Notes under the pieces: generated by a model
Told to the model about the DNA's origin: nothing
The model's database searches: none
The model's input: the letters and a program-made list of their open reading frames with translations, nothing else
Program-made: the position numbers and the translations under genes
Part shown: positions 33,502 to 42,734 of the stretch, piece after piece
Layout of the letters: each line of letters begins with the position of its first letter
Numbering within the stretch: position 1 is the first letter of the stretch
Assembly (NCBI RefSeq): GCF_900099965.1
Contig: NZ_FNDJ01000002.1
Location: 310,001-374,000, forward strand
Reading direction: 5' to 3'
DNA length: 64,000 bases
Origin: Nonomuraea jiangxiensis
Lineage (GTDB): Bacteria > Actinomycetota > Actinomycetes > Streptosporangiales > Streptosporangiaceae

Positions 33502-36500
33502 TTGACCACGAGCATTCATCACGAAGGGCTGCGTGCCCCCGGCAGCGGGCCCTCTGACCCGGACTCCGTGACCAGGAAGAAGATGCAGTTCTGGGACCGG
33601 AGCAAATTCCTCATCGCCCTGGCGGTGGCCTACCTCATCCTCACGTGGAAGGTGATGGCCGATTTCGAGGGGATCGTCACCTTCCCCGAGGCGGCGCTGC
33701 GGATCGCGAGGTCGTACCAGTGGATCTTCTGGCTGCTCGGCGTCGAGGCCGCGCGGCAGCTGCACTTCCTCGTCAGCGAGCACTGGTCGGCCTACCACCG
33801 CTTCTGGAGCGAGCGGGTCTTCGGCGGGACCGAACGCTGGACCCACCGCCGCTTCGACGACTGGACGCGGTACCGCCTCTCGCGGGCTCTCAAGATCACG
33901 TTCTTCGTGGTGCTCATCGCCCTGGTGCTGGGCGCGGTGCTGGACACCAGCCCGTTCCAGGCGCTGTTCCAGGCGCCCGCGCTGATCTGGCAGGCGATGC
34001 CGTTCCTGCTGCAGATCATCTTCCTGTTCTTCGTGATCATCATCCAGTTCGTCGGGCTGTTCTGGTTCCTGTCCAGGGGCGGTGTCGAGACGTACTTCCC
34101 GGATGACATCAAGACCCGCTTCCACGACGTGTGGGGGCAGGACCACGTGGTCGAGCGCGTCCAGGAGAACATCGTCTTCCTGGAGCGGCCCGACGAGATC
34201 GAGAAGCGCGGCGGGTACGTCCCCAGCGGCCTGCTCCTGTGGGGCCCACCGGGGACCGGCAAGACCCTCATGGCCGAGGCCGTCGCCGGTGAGACCGGCA
34301 AGCCGTACGTGTTCGTGGACCCGGGCGCGTTCACCAACATGTTCATGGGCATCGGCATCCTCAAGGTGAAGTCGCTGTTCAGGAAGCTGCGCAAGCTGGC
34401 CCTCAGGTACGGCGGCGTGATCGTCTTCTTCGACGAGGCCGACTCGCTCGGCAAGCGCGGCCGGCTCGCCCAGCAGGGCCCGCCCGGGCAGGGCGGCGGC
34501 TTCTCCGGACACACCGGCTGCCATGGTGTGAACTACCTCTCCGAGGAGACCCGCCAGGTGCTCGCCTACCGTGCAGGCCGCACCCTGGATCAGGAGCCGG
34601 AGCGGCGCAGCCGGTTCGTCATGGGCGGCGGGATGATGGGCAGTGGCGACCCCGGCACGCTGCAGGCGCTGCTCACCGAGTTGTCGGGGTTGAAGAAGCC
34701 GCGAGGGTTCTTCAACCGGCTGGTCAGGCGGCTGCTCGGGATGCGGCCCAAGCCGCCGCCCAAATACCGCATTCTCGTCATGATGGCCACCAACCGGCCG
34801 GACGCGCTGGACGAGGCGCTGCTGCGGCCGGGCCGCATCGACCGCATCTACAAGGTCGGCTATCCGTCCAAGGCCGGACGGCTGCGGACCTACCAGGGCT
34901 ACTTCGACAAGGTGTGGCACGAGCTCACCCCCGAGCAGATCGACAAGCTGGCCACGATCACCCCCTACGCCACCGGCGCCACGATCAAGGACCTGGTCAA
35001 CGAGTCCCTGATCACCGCCATCAGGGACGGCCGCGAGGTCATCACCTGGTCCGACGTGCTGCGGGCCAAGCGGCTCAAGCAACTCGGCCCGCCCGAGGAC
35101 GTCGAGTACATCGAGCGCGAACGGCACGCCGTGGCCGTGCACGAGGCCTGCCACGCCGTGGTGGCGTACGTGACCCGCTTCCACCTTGAGATCGACATCG
35201 CCACCATCGAGAAGGGCGCCGACTACCTGGGCATGGTCGCCTCGATCAAGCCCGAGGACCAGTTCACCCGGTGGAAGTCCGAGTACGAGGCCGACATCAT
35301 GGTCTCGCTGGCCTCGCTGGCGGGCGAGCGCATGTTCTTCGGCGAGGACAACTCCTCCGGCGTGTCCGGCGACCTGCACTCGGCCACGTACCTGACCGCG
35401 CTCATGGAGTCGTACTGGGGCATGGGGTCGGGCGTCACCTCGCTGCCCGCGCTGCAGGAGCTGGAGATCATGGGCGGCAAGTCCGTGCGCAAGCGGATCG
35501 AGGGCGGTGGCATCGGCATCACCGACAGGGAGCCGGCCCGGTCCCAGCCCGACCTGACCCCCGACGTGCTCGGGGAGCGGATCGAGTTCAACCTGGTACG
35601 GCTGCTGGAGCAGACCGAGGAGTTGCTGCTGCGGCACCGCAGGGAGGTGCTGTGCCTGTCGCACGCGCTGGAGACGTACAAGACGCTCAACGGCGACGAC
35701 GTGGTGGCCATCCTCACGTGCCGGCGGGGGCCGCTCGTGGACGGCACGATCTACGCCTCCGACGAGCTCTACGCCGAGCTGGAGGACTACCACCGGGACG
35801 CGGTCCGGGCGCACAAGGAGCACAGCCGCATCGAGCGTGAGCTGCCCGGCCCGGCGCCGATCGACCCGGAACCCGTCGAGCCCGTCGGCGCCGGCGTCAA
35901 GGCCGTCCAGGCGACGCCCGTGATCCCGCCCCCGGTCGTGCCCGTCGCACCCCCGGTCGCCCCGGCTGCCGTAGCGGGTGGGCCTCCGTTCGCGGCTGCC
36001 GAGCGGCCGGAACCGCCGTACGTCCCGGTCGCCGGGGAGCCGGACCCGCTGGGGGCGGCGGTTCGGCCGGAACGGGCGGGGCGGCCCGACTTCGTGCCGT
36101 GGGCACAGACGTCCCCGCCGGTGCCCACGGCCATGCCCACGGCCATGCCCATGACCGGGCCCATGACCGGAGCCGCTGCCGCGACCTCGTACGGACCGGT
36201 CGCCGCGCCGCTCGTGGCGCGGCGGCGGGCCGTACGGCTCTGGGTGGTCGTCGCCAGCCTGCTCGGGCTGGTGGCGTTGGCCATCATCATCGCGCTGGCG
36301 GTGACGGGCCCGGTCGCGGGCGGCACCGGCACCGCCGCCGCGCCCGTGGTGGCCTCGCCGGGGCTGCTGCTCCTGCTGTTCGTGGTGGTGGTCGCGGTGA
36401 TCGTGGGCGCCGGGCTGGCGTACGTGGCGATCAAGGGGGTACGCACCGCGCAGGTCAAGGCCGAGCACGAACGCGACCAGGCGCACGCCCGGGCCCAGCT

Positions 36501-36588
36501 CCTGGCCGCGGCGATGGACCCGGACACGGCCATGCGGCTGCTGGGCTACGACGGCAAGGGAAGCGACGGGCGCCCCGGAGCGACCTGA
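33502..36588 (+). CDS. FtsH-like membrane AAA+ metalloprotease, enlarged
   Basis: This 1028-aa protein has several membrane segments in residues 30-195, an AAA+ domain with Walker A WGPPGTGKTLMAEA (~247-254), Walker B GGVIVFFDEADS and a second region of homology with RPGRID, then a peptidase part with HEACHAVVAYV (HExxH, ~547) and GDLHSAT (~622), the Asp that completes zinc binding in M41 enzymes. It differs from FtsH (~650 aa): ~80 residues are inserted after Walker B, FtsH's HEAGH reads HEACH, and the C-terminus adds a Pro/Val-rich linker and two membrane helices. TTG start with GGGAG 6 nt upstream. It should degrade membrane or membrane-bound proteins. Confidence 0.85.
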   Translation: MTTSIHHEGLRAPGSGPSDPDSVTRKKMQFWDRSKFLIALAVAYLILTWKVMADFEGIVTFPEAALRIARSYQWIFWLLGVEAARQLHFLVSEHWSAYHRFWSERVFGGTERWTHRRFDDWTRYRLSRALKITFFVVLIALVLGAVLDTSPFQALFQAPALIWQAMPFLLQIIFLFFVIIIQFVGLFWFLSRGGVETYFPDDIKTRFHDVWGQDHVVERVQENIVFLERPDEIEKRGGYVPSGLLLWGPPGTGKTLMAEAVAGETGKPYVFVDPGAFTNMFMGIGILKVKSLFRKLRKLALRYGGVIVFFDEADSLGKRGRLAQQGPPGQGGGFSGHTGCHGVNYLSEETRQVLAYRAGRTLDQEPERRSRFVMGGGMMGSGDPGTLQALLTELSGLKKPRGFFNRLVRRLLGMRPKPPPKYRILVMMATNRPDALDEALLRPGRIDRIYKVGYPSKAGRLRTYQGYFDKVWHELTPEQIDKLATITPYATGATIKDLVNESLITAIRDGREVITWSDVLRAKRLKQLGPPEDVEYIERERHAVAVHEACHAVVAYVTRFHLEIDIATIEKGADYLGMVASIKPEDQFTRWKSEYEADIMVSLASLAGERMFFGEDNSSGVSGDLHSATYLTALMESYWGMGSGVTSLPALQELEIMGGKSVRKRIEGGGIGITDREPARSQPDLTPDVLGERIEFNLVRLLEQTEELLLRHRREVLCLSHALETYKTLNGDDVVAILTCRRGPLVDGTIYASDELYAELEDYHRDAVRAHKEHSRIERELPGPAPIDPEPVEPVGAGVKAVQATPVIPPPVVPVAPPVAPAAVAGGPPFAAAERPEPPYVPVAGEPDPLGAAVRPERAGRPDFVPWAQTSPPVPTAMPTAMPMTGPMTGAAAATSYGPVAAPLVARRRAVRLWVVVASLLGLVALAIIIALAVTGPVAGGTGTAAAPVVASPGLLLLLFVVVVAVIVGAGLAYVAIKGVRTAQVKAEHERDQAHARAQLLAAAMDPDTAMRLLGYDGKGSDGRPGAT

Positions 36589-36611
36589 CCGGCCCGCCGG
36601 GGCGTCCCCCC

Positions 36612-36760
36612 GCGACGCCCCGGCCCCCGGAGCCGCCAGGCATCCCCGAGACGGCCAGGCCCTGGGGTCACCGGGCGGCCTCGATACGGCCAGGCCCCGG
36701 GTCACCGGGCGACCTCGAGACGCCCCGACTCCCGGAGCAGCCGGGCATCCCCGTGACGGC
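36612..36760. repeat. Imperfect ~35-bp tandem repeat upstream of the broken oxidoreductase
   Basis: Four units of 34-36 bp, each beginning G-G/A/T-GACG-like (GCGACG, GAGACGG, GATACGG, GAGACG), follow one another in an A-B-B-A pattern of similarity. The stretch from 36589 to 36820 holds no supported gene. Confidence 0.7.
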
Positions 36761-36820
36761 GTGGCGTGGTTCGGGCTCGTATTCTCGCAGGTGGTATTCG
36801 ACCCCGGCGGGAAGGACATC

Positions 36821-37689
36821 GTGTCTCAGCACCACGTCATCGTCATCGGCGGCGGCATCGCGGGCGCCAGCGCGGCCTTCGCGCTGGCCCGCCGCGGCGC
36901 GGCCGTCACGGTCGTCGACTCCGCGCTCAAGGGGCAGGCCACGGCCGCCAGCGCCGGCATCATCTCGCCCTGGGCCTCGACCGCCGAAGGCCCCGCCTAC
37001 GAGCTGTACGCGGCGGGCGCCGCCTACTACCCGCGCGTCATCGAGCTGCTGGCCCAGGCGGGCGTCGAGCGTACCGACTACCGCCGTACCGGTGCGCTGC
37101 TGGTCAGCGCCGACCCGGACCGGCTCACCGAGGCGCAGGCGCGCGTCGAGGCCCGTGCCCGTACGGCCGGCGGCATCGTGGGCGACATCCAGCGCGTCGA
37201 CAACGCGGAGGTACGCGCCCTGGTCCCCGTCCTCGCGCCCGACCTGGAAGGCGTGTACCGCAGCGCGGGCAGATCACGCACCTGAGGCTCGACGGGGTGG
37301 ACACGAGCGGCTGGCCGTCGGTCAACCCGCTGTCCCACCACTACCTGGTGGCCTTCGACGACTCCAGGGTGGCGGTGGGCGCGACCCGCGAGACCGGCAG
37401 CGGCTTCGACCCCCGGGTGACCGCCCAGGGGCAGTGGCAGGTCCTGTCGGACGCGCTGCGGATCGCGCCGGGACTGGCCGAGGCGACGCTCATCGAGACC
37501 CGCGTCGGGCTGCGACCGCTGGCCGGGGCCCTGCCGATCGTCGGCGCCCTGCCGGACGCGGCCGGGGTGCACGTCATGAGCGGGTTCGGCGCGGCTGGGC
37601 TGACCATGGCGCCGCTCAGCGGCGACGCCCTTGCCGGGTCGATCCTGGAGGGCGAGCTCTCGGCCGAGTTCGCCGCCTTCCGCCCCTGA
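36821..37689 (+). pseudogene. FAD-dependent oxidoreductase (DadA-like) with internal deletion and frameshift
   Basis: The first part (36821 to ~37270) encodes HVIVIGGGIAGASAAFALAR, a clear FAD-binding motif, up to LEGVYRSAG. Then the frame changes: the second part (to 37689) reads PQRGQITHLRLDG and ends with LRPLAGALPIVG and MSGFGAAGLTMAPLSGD, the usual C-terminus. Around 80-100 residues of the family middle are missing. At the junction (37258-37275) the same bases read YRSAG in one frame and PQRGQ in the other, which suggests deletion between short direct repeats. It could also be an assembly error. Confidence 0.8.
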
Positions 37690-37734
37690 CGCCCCGGTCG
37701 CGGTTCGCCGATGGCCCCGCCCTCGACGACAAGC

Positions 37735-38646
37735 TCAGCGTCCGAGCATGAAGTCGCGGAGGGTGGTGGCCAGCCGGTCCTCAGCCTCGAGCGCGAGGCT
37801 GTGACCGCACTGGTCGAAGACCACGCTGTGTTCGACGCCCTCGGACACCTTGCGCATCTGATCGGCGACGAGAGGACCGAAGAATTCCGCCGCGCTCACT
37901 GTCATGATCGGCAGTGTCAGCTTCTTCTGCTTGAGGTCCTGGTTGATGCGCGCGTTCTTGAGACCGGCGCGATAGCTCTCAAGGCAGCCGCGCAGCCCTC
38001 CTGGCGCCTTGAGGCAGCCGATCCACTCGGAGATCGCCTCCTCGGAGATGGCGTAGGGGTTATAGGTCTCGGCCTTGATCCAGTATTCCCAGAATTCCCG
38101 CTCGCGGCCGGTGATCAGCATTTCCGGGATGTGAGGCATCCAGAAGAATGGAACATGCCAGAGCCAGACGCCCTGGCGCCGATACTGCGCTGATATGTGA
38201 TCCGGTGTGAAGTAGGACCATTCTTCGAAACCGTGGCCGGGGAGCAGCATCTCGCAGAAGGAGAGCGTCCTGACCTGCTCGGGACGTGTGGCGGCGAGTA
38301 CGTAGCCATACTCCGCTCCCCGGTCCTCCCCGTGGACGTGGTAGCTCTGGTGGCCGAGTTGGTGCATGAGCTCCGCCAGGTCGGTCGTGCTGGTGAGGCT
38401 GTCGTAGCCCTCCTCGGCCGGCGGCTTGTCCGTGTAGCCGAAACCGCGAAGATCAGGCGCGACGACCGTGAAATCCCCGGTCAACAAGGGTATGAGCTTG
38501 TACCAGTAGTAGTGGTTCTTGGGTGTGCCGTGCAGCAGAAGCAGCGGTTCGCCCTGCCCGGCGGTCACGTAGTGCATGCGGATGCCGTTGACGTGCGCCC
38601 GGCCATGCGTGACCGGGTTCCCCAGGTGATCGTAGATCTCAGCCAT
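37735..38646 (-). CDS. Alpha/beta hydrolase, epoxide hydrolase/haloacetate dehalogenase-like
   Basis: The 303-aa protein matches the epoxide hydrolase-like branch: LLLLHGTPKNHYYWYKLIPL, PDLRGFGYTDKP, nucleophile Asp in HVHGEDRGAEYGYV (~residue 108) and catalytic His in FDQCGHSLALE (~281). A Trp/Tyr-rich cap lies between. Asp instead of Ser as nucleophile implies hydrolysis of an epoxide or a carbon-halogen bond. The ATG has a GGAG-type ribosome site upstream. The 392-bp gap before glnII is upstream of it. Confidence 0.88.
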   Translation of the reverse strand: MAEIYDHLGNPVTHGRAHVNGIRMHYVTAGQGEPLLLLHGTPKNHYYWYKLIPLLTGDFTVVAPDLRGFGYTDKPPAEEGYDSLTSTTDLAELMHQLGHQSYHVHGEDRGAEYGYVLAATRPEQVRTLSFCEMLLPGHGFEEWSYFTPDHISAQYRRQGVWLWHVPFFWMPHIPEMLITGREREFWEYWIKAETYNPYAISEEAISEWIGCLKAPGGLRGCLESYRAGLKNARINQDLKQKKLTLPIMTVSAAEFFGPLVADQMRKVSEGVEHSVVFDQCGHSLALEAEDRLATTLRDFMLGR

Positions 38647-39038
38647 TCATCGCTCCTTGCGCGAATTCCAGATGATCAGATGTATGGCCGGGATGTCCCT
38701 GCGGGCCGGTTCGGGTGCTGCGCCACCGGCACGGTCAGCCGAACTCCCTGATCACCTTGATTGCTGTCTTCAGCAAGGTGCTTCGAATGCTACGCATGAG
38801 GTCGCGGCAGGTCGTCGAGGCCCGCCGGGAGCGATCTCTCCGAGGCCGCCCTTCGGGGCCTCGTCTCCATCGTGACCGCGTTGCGTAAGCATGGCGCCGG
38901 CTTGGTCGCCGGCCGCCGGGTTCGCGTTCGAGTAGGTCCCCGGGAACACCGATTAACACGCCGTTCACACGCGGGCAAAAACCGGGAAACGGCCGACCGC
39001 GAGACTCGGCGAGCCGGAGGAAAACCGAAAGGACCGCT
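38647..39038. other. 392-bp divergent regulatory gap between hydrolase and glnII
   Basis: No supported gene lies here. The part next to glnII holds GlnR-like half-sites (38953-38990) and a purine-rich ribosome site (GGAGGAAAACCGAAAGGA before the GTG at 39039). The middle contains GC-rich potential stems only. Confidence 0.5.
38953..38990 (+). promoter_or_regulatory. Candidate GlnR binding site upstream of glnII
   Basis: Four 5-mers are spaced exactly 11 bp apart: TTAAC (38953), TTCAC (38964), GCAAA (38975) and GAAAC (38986), each separated by 6 bp. This matches the a-site/b-site layout gTnAC-n6-GaAAC known for actinobacterial GlnR, with the third half-site poor. Confidence 0.55.
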
Positions 39039-40058
39039 GTGAGCTACAAGGCTGAGTACATCTGGATCGACGGCACCGAGCCCACCGCTCTGCTGCGCTC
39101 GAAGACGAAGATCCTGGACGACGGGGCCGAGCCGCCGGTCTGGGGCTTCGACGGCTCCAGCACCAACCAGGCTGAGGGCCACGCGTCCGACCGTGTGCTC
39201 CGTCCGGTGTTCACCTGCCCCGACCCGATCCGCGGTGGCGCCAACGTGCTGGTCCTGGCCGAGGTCGAGGAGACCAACGGCGACCCGCACGTCAGCAACA
39301 CGCGCGCCCGGCTGCGCCCGATCGCCGAGCGGTTCGCGGACCAGGAGTCGTGGTTCGGCATCGAGCAGGAATACACCTTCTTCAAGGGCAGCCGTCCGCT
39401 CGGTTTCCCCGAGGCCGGCTTCCCCGCCCCGCAGGGGCCCTACTACTGCGGTGTCGGCGCCGACACCGTCTTCGGCCGCGAGATCGTCGAGCTGCACCTC
39501 GACCGCTGCCTGGCCGCCGGGCTCAAGGTCTCCGGCATCAACGCCGAGGTCATGCCCGGTCAGTGGGAGTTCCAGATCGGCCCGGCGGGACCGCTTGAGG
39601 TCGCCGACCACCTGTGGGTCGCCCGCTGGCTGCTCTACCGTACGGCCGAGGAGTTCGGCGTGGAGGCCACGCTCGACGCCAAGCCCGCCCGCGGCGACTG
39701 GAACGGCGCCGGCGCGCACACCAACTTCTCCACCCGGGCCATGCGCGAGGGTTACGACGCCATCATCACCGCCTGCGAGGCGCTGGGCGAGGGCGACAAG
39801 CCGATGGAGCACATCACCCACTACGGCGCGGGCATCGAGGGCCGCCTGACCGGCGCCCACGAGACCGCCCCGTGGAACAAGTACAGCTACGGCGTGTCCG
39901 ACCGGGGCGCCTCCGTGCGCATCCCGTGGCAGGTCGAGGTGGACAAGAAGGGCTACATCGAGGACCGCCGCCCCAACGCCAACGTCGACCCGTACGTGGT
40001 CACCCGCCTGCTGGTGAACACCTGCTGCACGGCCCTGGAGAAGGCCGGCCAGGTCTGA
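39039..40058 (+). CDS. glnII: Glutamine synthetase, type II (GSII)
   Basis: The 339-aa enzyme makes glutamine from glutamate and ammonia with ATP. It is the eukaryote-like GSII: YIWIDGTEPTALLRSKTKIL, WGFDGSSTNQAEGHASDR, FGIEQEYTFF with metal-binding Glu, GINAEVMPGQWEFQIGP, GDWNGAGAHTNFSTRAMR and RIPWQVEVDKKGYIEDRRPN. Length fits GSII (~340 aa), clearly shorter than GlnA (~470). GSII is not adenylylated; in actinobacteria it is controlled by GlnR at transcription, consistent with half-sites upstream. GTG start with AAAGGA nearby. Confidence 0.95.
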   Translation: MSYKAEYIWIDGTEPTALLRSKTKILDDGAEPPVWGFDGSSTNQAEGHASDRVLRPVFTCPDPIRGGANVLVLAEVEETNGDPHVSNTRARLRPIAERFADQESWFGIEQEYTFFKGSRPLGFPEAGFPAPQGPYYCGVGADTVFGREIVELHLDRCLAAGLKVSGINAEVMPGQWEFQIGPAGPLEVADHLWVARWLLYRTAEEFGVEATLDAKPARGDWNGAGAHTNFSTRAMREGYDAIITACEALGEGDKPMEHITHYGAGIEGRLTGAHETAPWNKYSYGVSDRGASVRIPWQVEVDKKGYIEDRRPNANVDPYVVTRLLVNTCCTALEKAGQV

Positions 40059-40084
40059 CGGCCCCCTCCCGGCTCTCTCTGGCC

Positions 40085-40112
40085 ACGGGCCCCGGCAGTC
40101 TCCGGGGCCCGT
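40085..40112. terminator. Hairpin between glnII and the convergent aldehyde dehydrogenase
   Basis: ACGGGCCCCGG (40085-40095) pairs perfectly with CCGGGGCCCGT (40102-40112) over a 6-nt loop. It can act on both convergent genes. Confidence 0.7.
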
Positions 40113-40121
40113 AGCCGTACG

Positions 40122-41660
40122 TCATGGAAGGCGGAACTCCAGGTCGGGCGTGATGTCCGCCACGTCCATCTGCGCTTTCTGCAGGCGTCCTGAGTGGTCC
40201 CAGTTCATCGCCTGCCAGCGGGTGAACTGGTCGAGCACCCACATGCCGGACTGGCGGCTGCCGTTGCCGGACTTGCCGTTGCCGCCGAACGGCAGGTGGG
40301 CCTCGGCTCCCGAGGTGGAGTTGTTGACGCTGACCATGCCGGCCGAGATGCCCTCGCGGAAGCGGAAGACGTGCTTGGGGTCGGTGGTGTAGATGGAGCT
40401 CGAAAGGCCGTAGCCGGGCAGGTTGGCCAGCTCGATGGCCTCGTCGAGGGTCCTGAAGGTGGTCACGCCCACGATCGGGCCGAACGTCTCCTCCAGGAAC
40501 AGCCGGTCCGTGGGCCTGACGCCGTCCACGATGACCGGGTGGTAGTAGAGCCCCTGGTCGCCGTCGAAGTCGCCGTGCGGGTTCTCCTTAGTAATTTTCC
40601 CGATATTTCCGGACACGACCTTGTGGTGGGGCTGGATCCAGGTCAGGTATTCCTCGTACCGCTCCGCGAACTTCTCTGCCAGCAGCGGGCCCGCCAGCAC
40701 GTCCTGCCGGGGGTCGCCGATCCTGGACTCGCGGACCGCCCGGGCGAACCGCTCCACGAACTCGTCGTGCACGCTCTCGTGCACGATCACCGTGCCGAGG
40801 CTGGTGCAGCGCTGCCCGGCCGTGCCGAAACCGGCGAACAGCGCGCCCTCCACGGCCAGGTCCAGCTCCGCGTCCGGCATGACCACCATCGGGTTCTTGC
40901 CGCCGAGCTCCAGGCAGGCGGACTGCAGGTGCCGCCCGGTCAGCTCGCCGACCTTCCGGCCCACCTCGCTGGACCCGGTGAAGCCGACCTTCTGCACGCT
41001 GCCCTCCTCCAGGGCCAGCTCCAGGCCGCGGAAGGTCTCGGCGCCGTCGGCGAACACGATGTTCAGCACGCCGTCGGGCAGCCCGGCGGCGACGAAGAGC
41101 CGGAACATCGCGTGCGCGGAGGCGGCGGCGTATTCGGCGGGCTTCCAGACGACGGCGTTCCCGCACAGCAGCGCCGGGACCAGGTACCAGGAGGGCACGG
41201 CGACGGGGAAGTTCCCGGCCGTGACCACCGCGGCCACCCCGACGGGGTTGCGGAACGTGAACAGGTTCTTGTCCGGCATCTCCGACGGGACCGTCTGCCC
41301 GTACAGGCGGCGGCCCTCGCCCAGGAAGAAGTCGCACGTGTCGACGATCTCGCGTACCTCGCCCAGCGCCTCGGCGTACGGCTTGCCGATCTCCTCGGTC
41401 ACCAGCCGGGCCAGGCTCTCGGCGTTGGCCTCGACCAGCCGCCCGATGGAGGCGATGACCCGCCCCCGCACGGGGGCGGGCACCTTGGCCCACTCGCGCT
41501 GGGCCTCCTTGGCGGTGCGGCAGGCGGCGGCGAACGTGGCGGCGTCGGCCAGGCCCACCCGCGCCACGACCTCGGTGGTGCGGGCGGGATTGATCGACTC
41601 ATATGTGTCAGCGGTGGCGGCGTCCTTGCCACCCACGACTGAAACGATCTGACGGTTCAC
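40122..41660 (-). CDS. Aldehyde dehydrogenase family protein
   Basis: The 512-aa NAD(P)-dependent enzyme oxidises an aldehyde to an acid. Catalytic residues are visible: Asn in VVTAGNFPVAV, Glu in CLELGGKNPMVV and Cys in GTAGQRCTSLG, with FTGSSEVGRKV for cofactor binding. The end, GGNGKSGNGSRQSGMWVLDQ, resembles semialdehyde dehydrogenases of amino-acid breakdown, so an amino-acid semialdehyde is a reasonable substrate guess. GTG 41660 is preferred because GAGGAGGG lies ~6 nt upstream; an ATG at 41675 is the alternative. A small AT-rich patch sits near 40590-40615. Confidence 0.9.
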   Translation of the reverse strand: MNRQIVSVVGGKDAATADTYESINPARTTEVVARVGLADAATFAAACRTAKEAQREWAKVPAPVRGRVIASIGRLVEANAESLARLVTEEIGKPYAEALGEVREIVDTCDFFLGEGRRLYGQTVPSEMPDKNLFTFRNPVGVAAVVTAGNFPVAVPSWYLVPALLCGNAVVWKPAEYAAASAHAMFRLFVAAGLPDGVLNIVFADGAETFRGLELALEEGSVQKVGFTGSSEVGRKVGELTGRHLQSACLELGGKNPMVVMPDAELDLAVEGALFAGFGTAGQRCTSLGTVIVHESVHDEFVERFARAVRESRIGDPRQDVLAGPLLAEKFAERYEEYLTWIQPHHKVVSGNIGKITKENPHGDFDGDQGLYYHPVIVDGVRPTDRLFLEETFGPIVGVTTFRTLDEAIELANLPGYGLSSSIYTTDPKHVFRFREGISAGMVSVNNSTSGAEAHLPFGGNGKSGNGSRQSGMWVLDQFTRWQAMNWDHSGRLQKAQMDVADITPDLEFRLP

Positions 41661-41830
41661 CGGTGCCCTCCTCATAGTTCCTCCGGACAGACAATCATCT
41701 CGCCGGAAAAAACCCAAGAATCAGCCGGTCGGGACCGCGTCGATGCGGTATCGACCGTTCGCCGCGATGGTCCCGGTCGGTGCGCGGGTCGCGGAGGCCG
41801 GGTCTCCTCGCTCCTTCGGCGGAGGTCCGG

Positions 41831-42730
41831 TCATTCCGGGTGATCGAGGATCAGCTCGGCGATCCGGCGCGGCAGCCCGGGGGACAACAACGAGTGCCCC
41901 ATGCCGGGGATCCGGTGGAGCCGCGCGCCGGGGATCTGGGCGGCCACGGCCTCGCCGTGGGGGAGCGGGCGCAGCGGGTCCTCGGTGCCGTGCACGACCA
42001 GCGTCGGCGCCTTGACCGACGACAGCGGGACGAGCCGGTCGTCGGTCATCAGCCGCCCGGCCAGGTCGTGGTTGAGGGCCGCGGCGGGGTTGCGGCTGTG
42101 GTCGTACGCCTCCGCGGCGAGGCGGCGGGCGGCCTCCTCGTCGAACGGCAGCACGTCTCCGTTCAGCACCCGCCAGGTCTCCAGGCCGGCGGCGAGCTGC
42201 TCCTCGCGGGTCGTCCGCGGCATGGTGGCAGCCCTGGCCAGGTGCTGGAGGAAGGCGGGCGCGGGCGGGGGCAGATCATCGGGGTCGGGCTCCTGCCCGG
42301 CCATCGCCCGCGCCCAGGCGGGGCCGGCGTCGGCGCCCATCGGGCCGCTCATGATCACCGTCAGGGTCCGTACGCGCTCGGGCCGGTGCACCGCCAGCCA
42401 CTGCCCGACCGCGCCGCCCAGCGAGGCCCCGACCACGTGCGCGGCGGCCACACCGTACCCGTCGAGCACGGCGGTGGCGTCGTCGGCCAGGTCGGCGAGC
42501 GCGTACGGCCGGACGGCGAAGTCCACGCAGTCGGACCGGCCCGTGTCGCGGTGATCGAACCGGATCACCTGCCGCCCGCCGTGCACGAGCACCTCCACCA
42601 GCTCGTCCGGCCATCCGGCACCCGGGGTGGAGGTGCCCATGACGAGCAGCACCGTGGGGTCGCCGGGGTCGCCGAACCGTTCGGTCCAGAGCCGCAAACC
42701 GCCAGAGGAAACAAACTTCGAATGCGTCAT
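41831..42730 (-). CDS. Alpha/beta hydrolase, second of two paralogs
   Basis: The 299-aa protein parallels the hydrolase at 20345-21226 along its whole length: IRFDHRDTGRSDCVDF, nucleophile elbow VGASLGGAVG, GxxxxLPFDEEAARRL and the catalytic His in IPGMGHSLLSP. The elbow reads GASLG where the other has GHSAG. Its start lies at the edge of an AT-rich patch, with an inverted repeat AATTTC/GAAATT (42748-42763) that may be its operator. It is probably an esterase acting on a small molecule. Confidence 0.87.
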   Translation of the reverse strand: MTHSKFVSSGGLRLWTERFGDPGDPTVLLVMGTSTPGAGWPDELVEVLVHGGRQVIRFDHRDTGRSDCVDFAVRPYALADLADDATAVLDGYGVAAAHVVGASLGGAVGQWLAVHRPERVRTLTVIMSGPMGADAGPAWARAMAGQEPDPDDLPPPAPAFLQHLARAATMPRTTREEQLAAGLETWRVLNGDVLPFDEEAARRLAAEAYDHSRNPAAALNHDLAGRLMTDDRLVPLSSVKAPTLVVHGTEDPLRPLPHGEAVAAQIPGARLHRIPGMGHSLLSPGLPRRIAELILDHPE

Positions 42731-42734
42731 GGGT

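Noticed and set aside
33466..36819. 1117-codon minus-strand frame
   Set aside because: Antisense to the FtsH-like gene; no recognisable domain.
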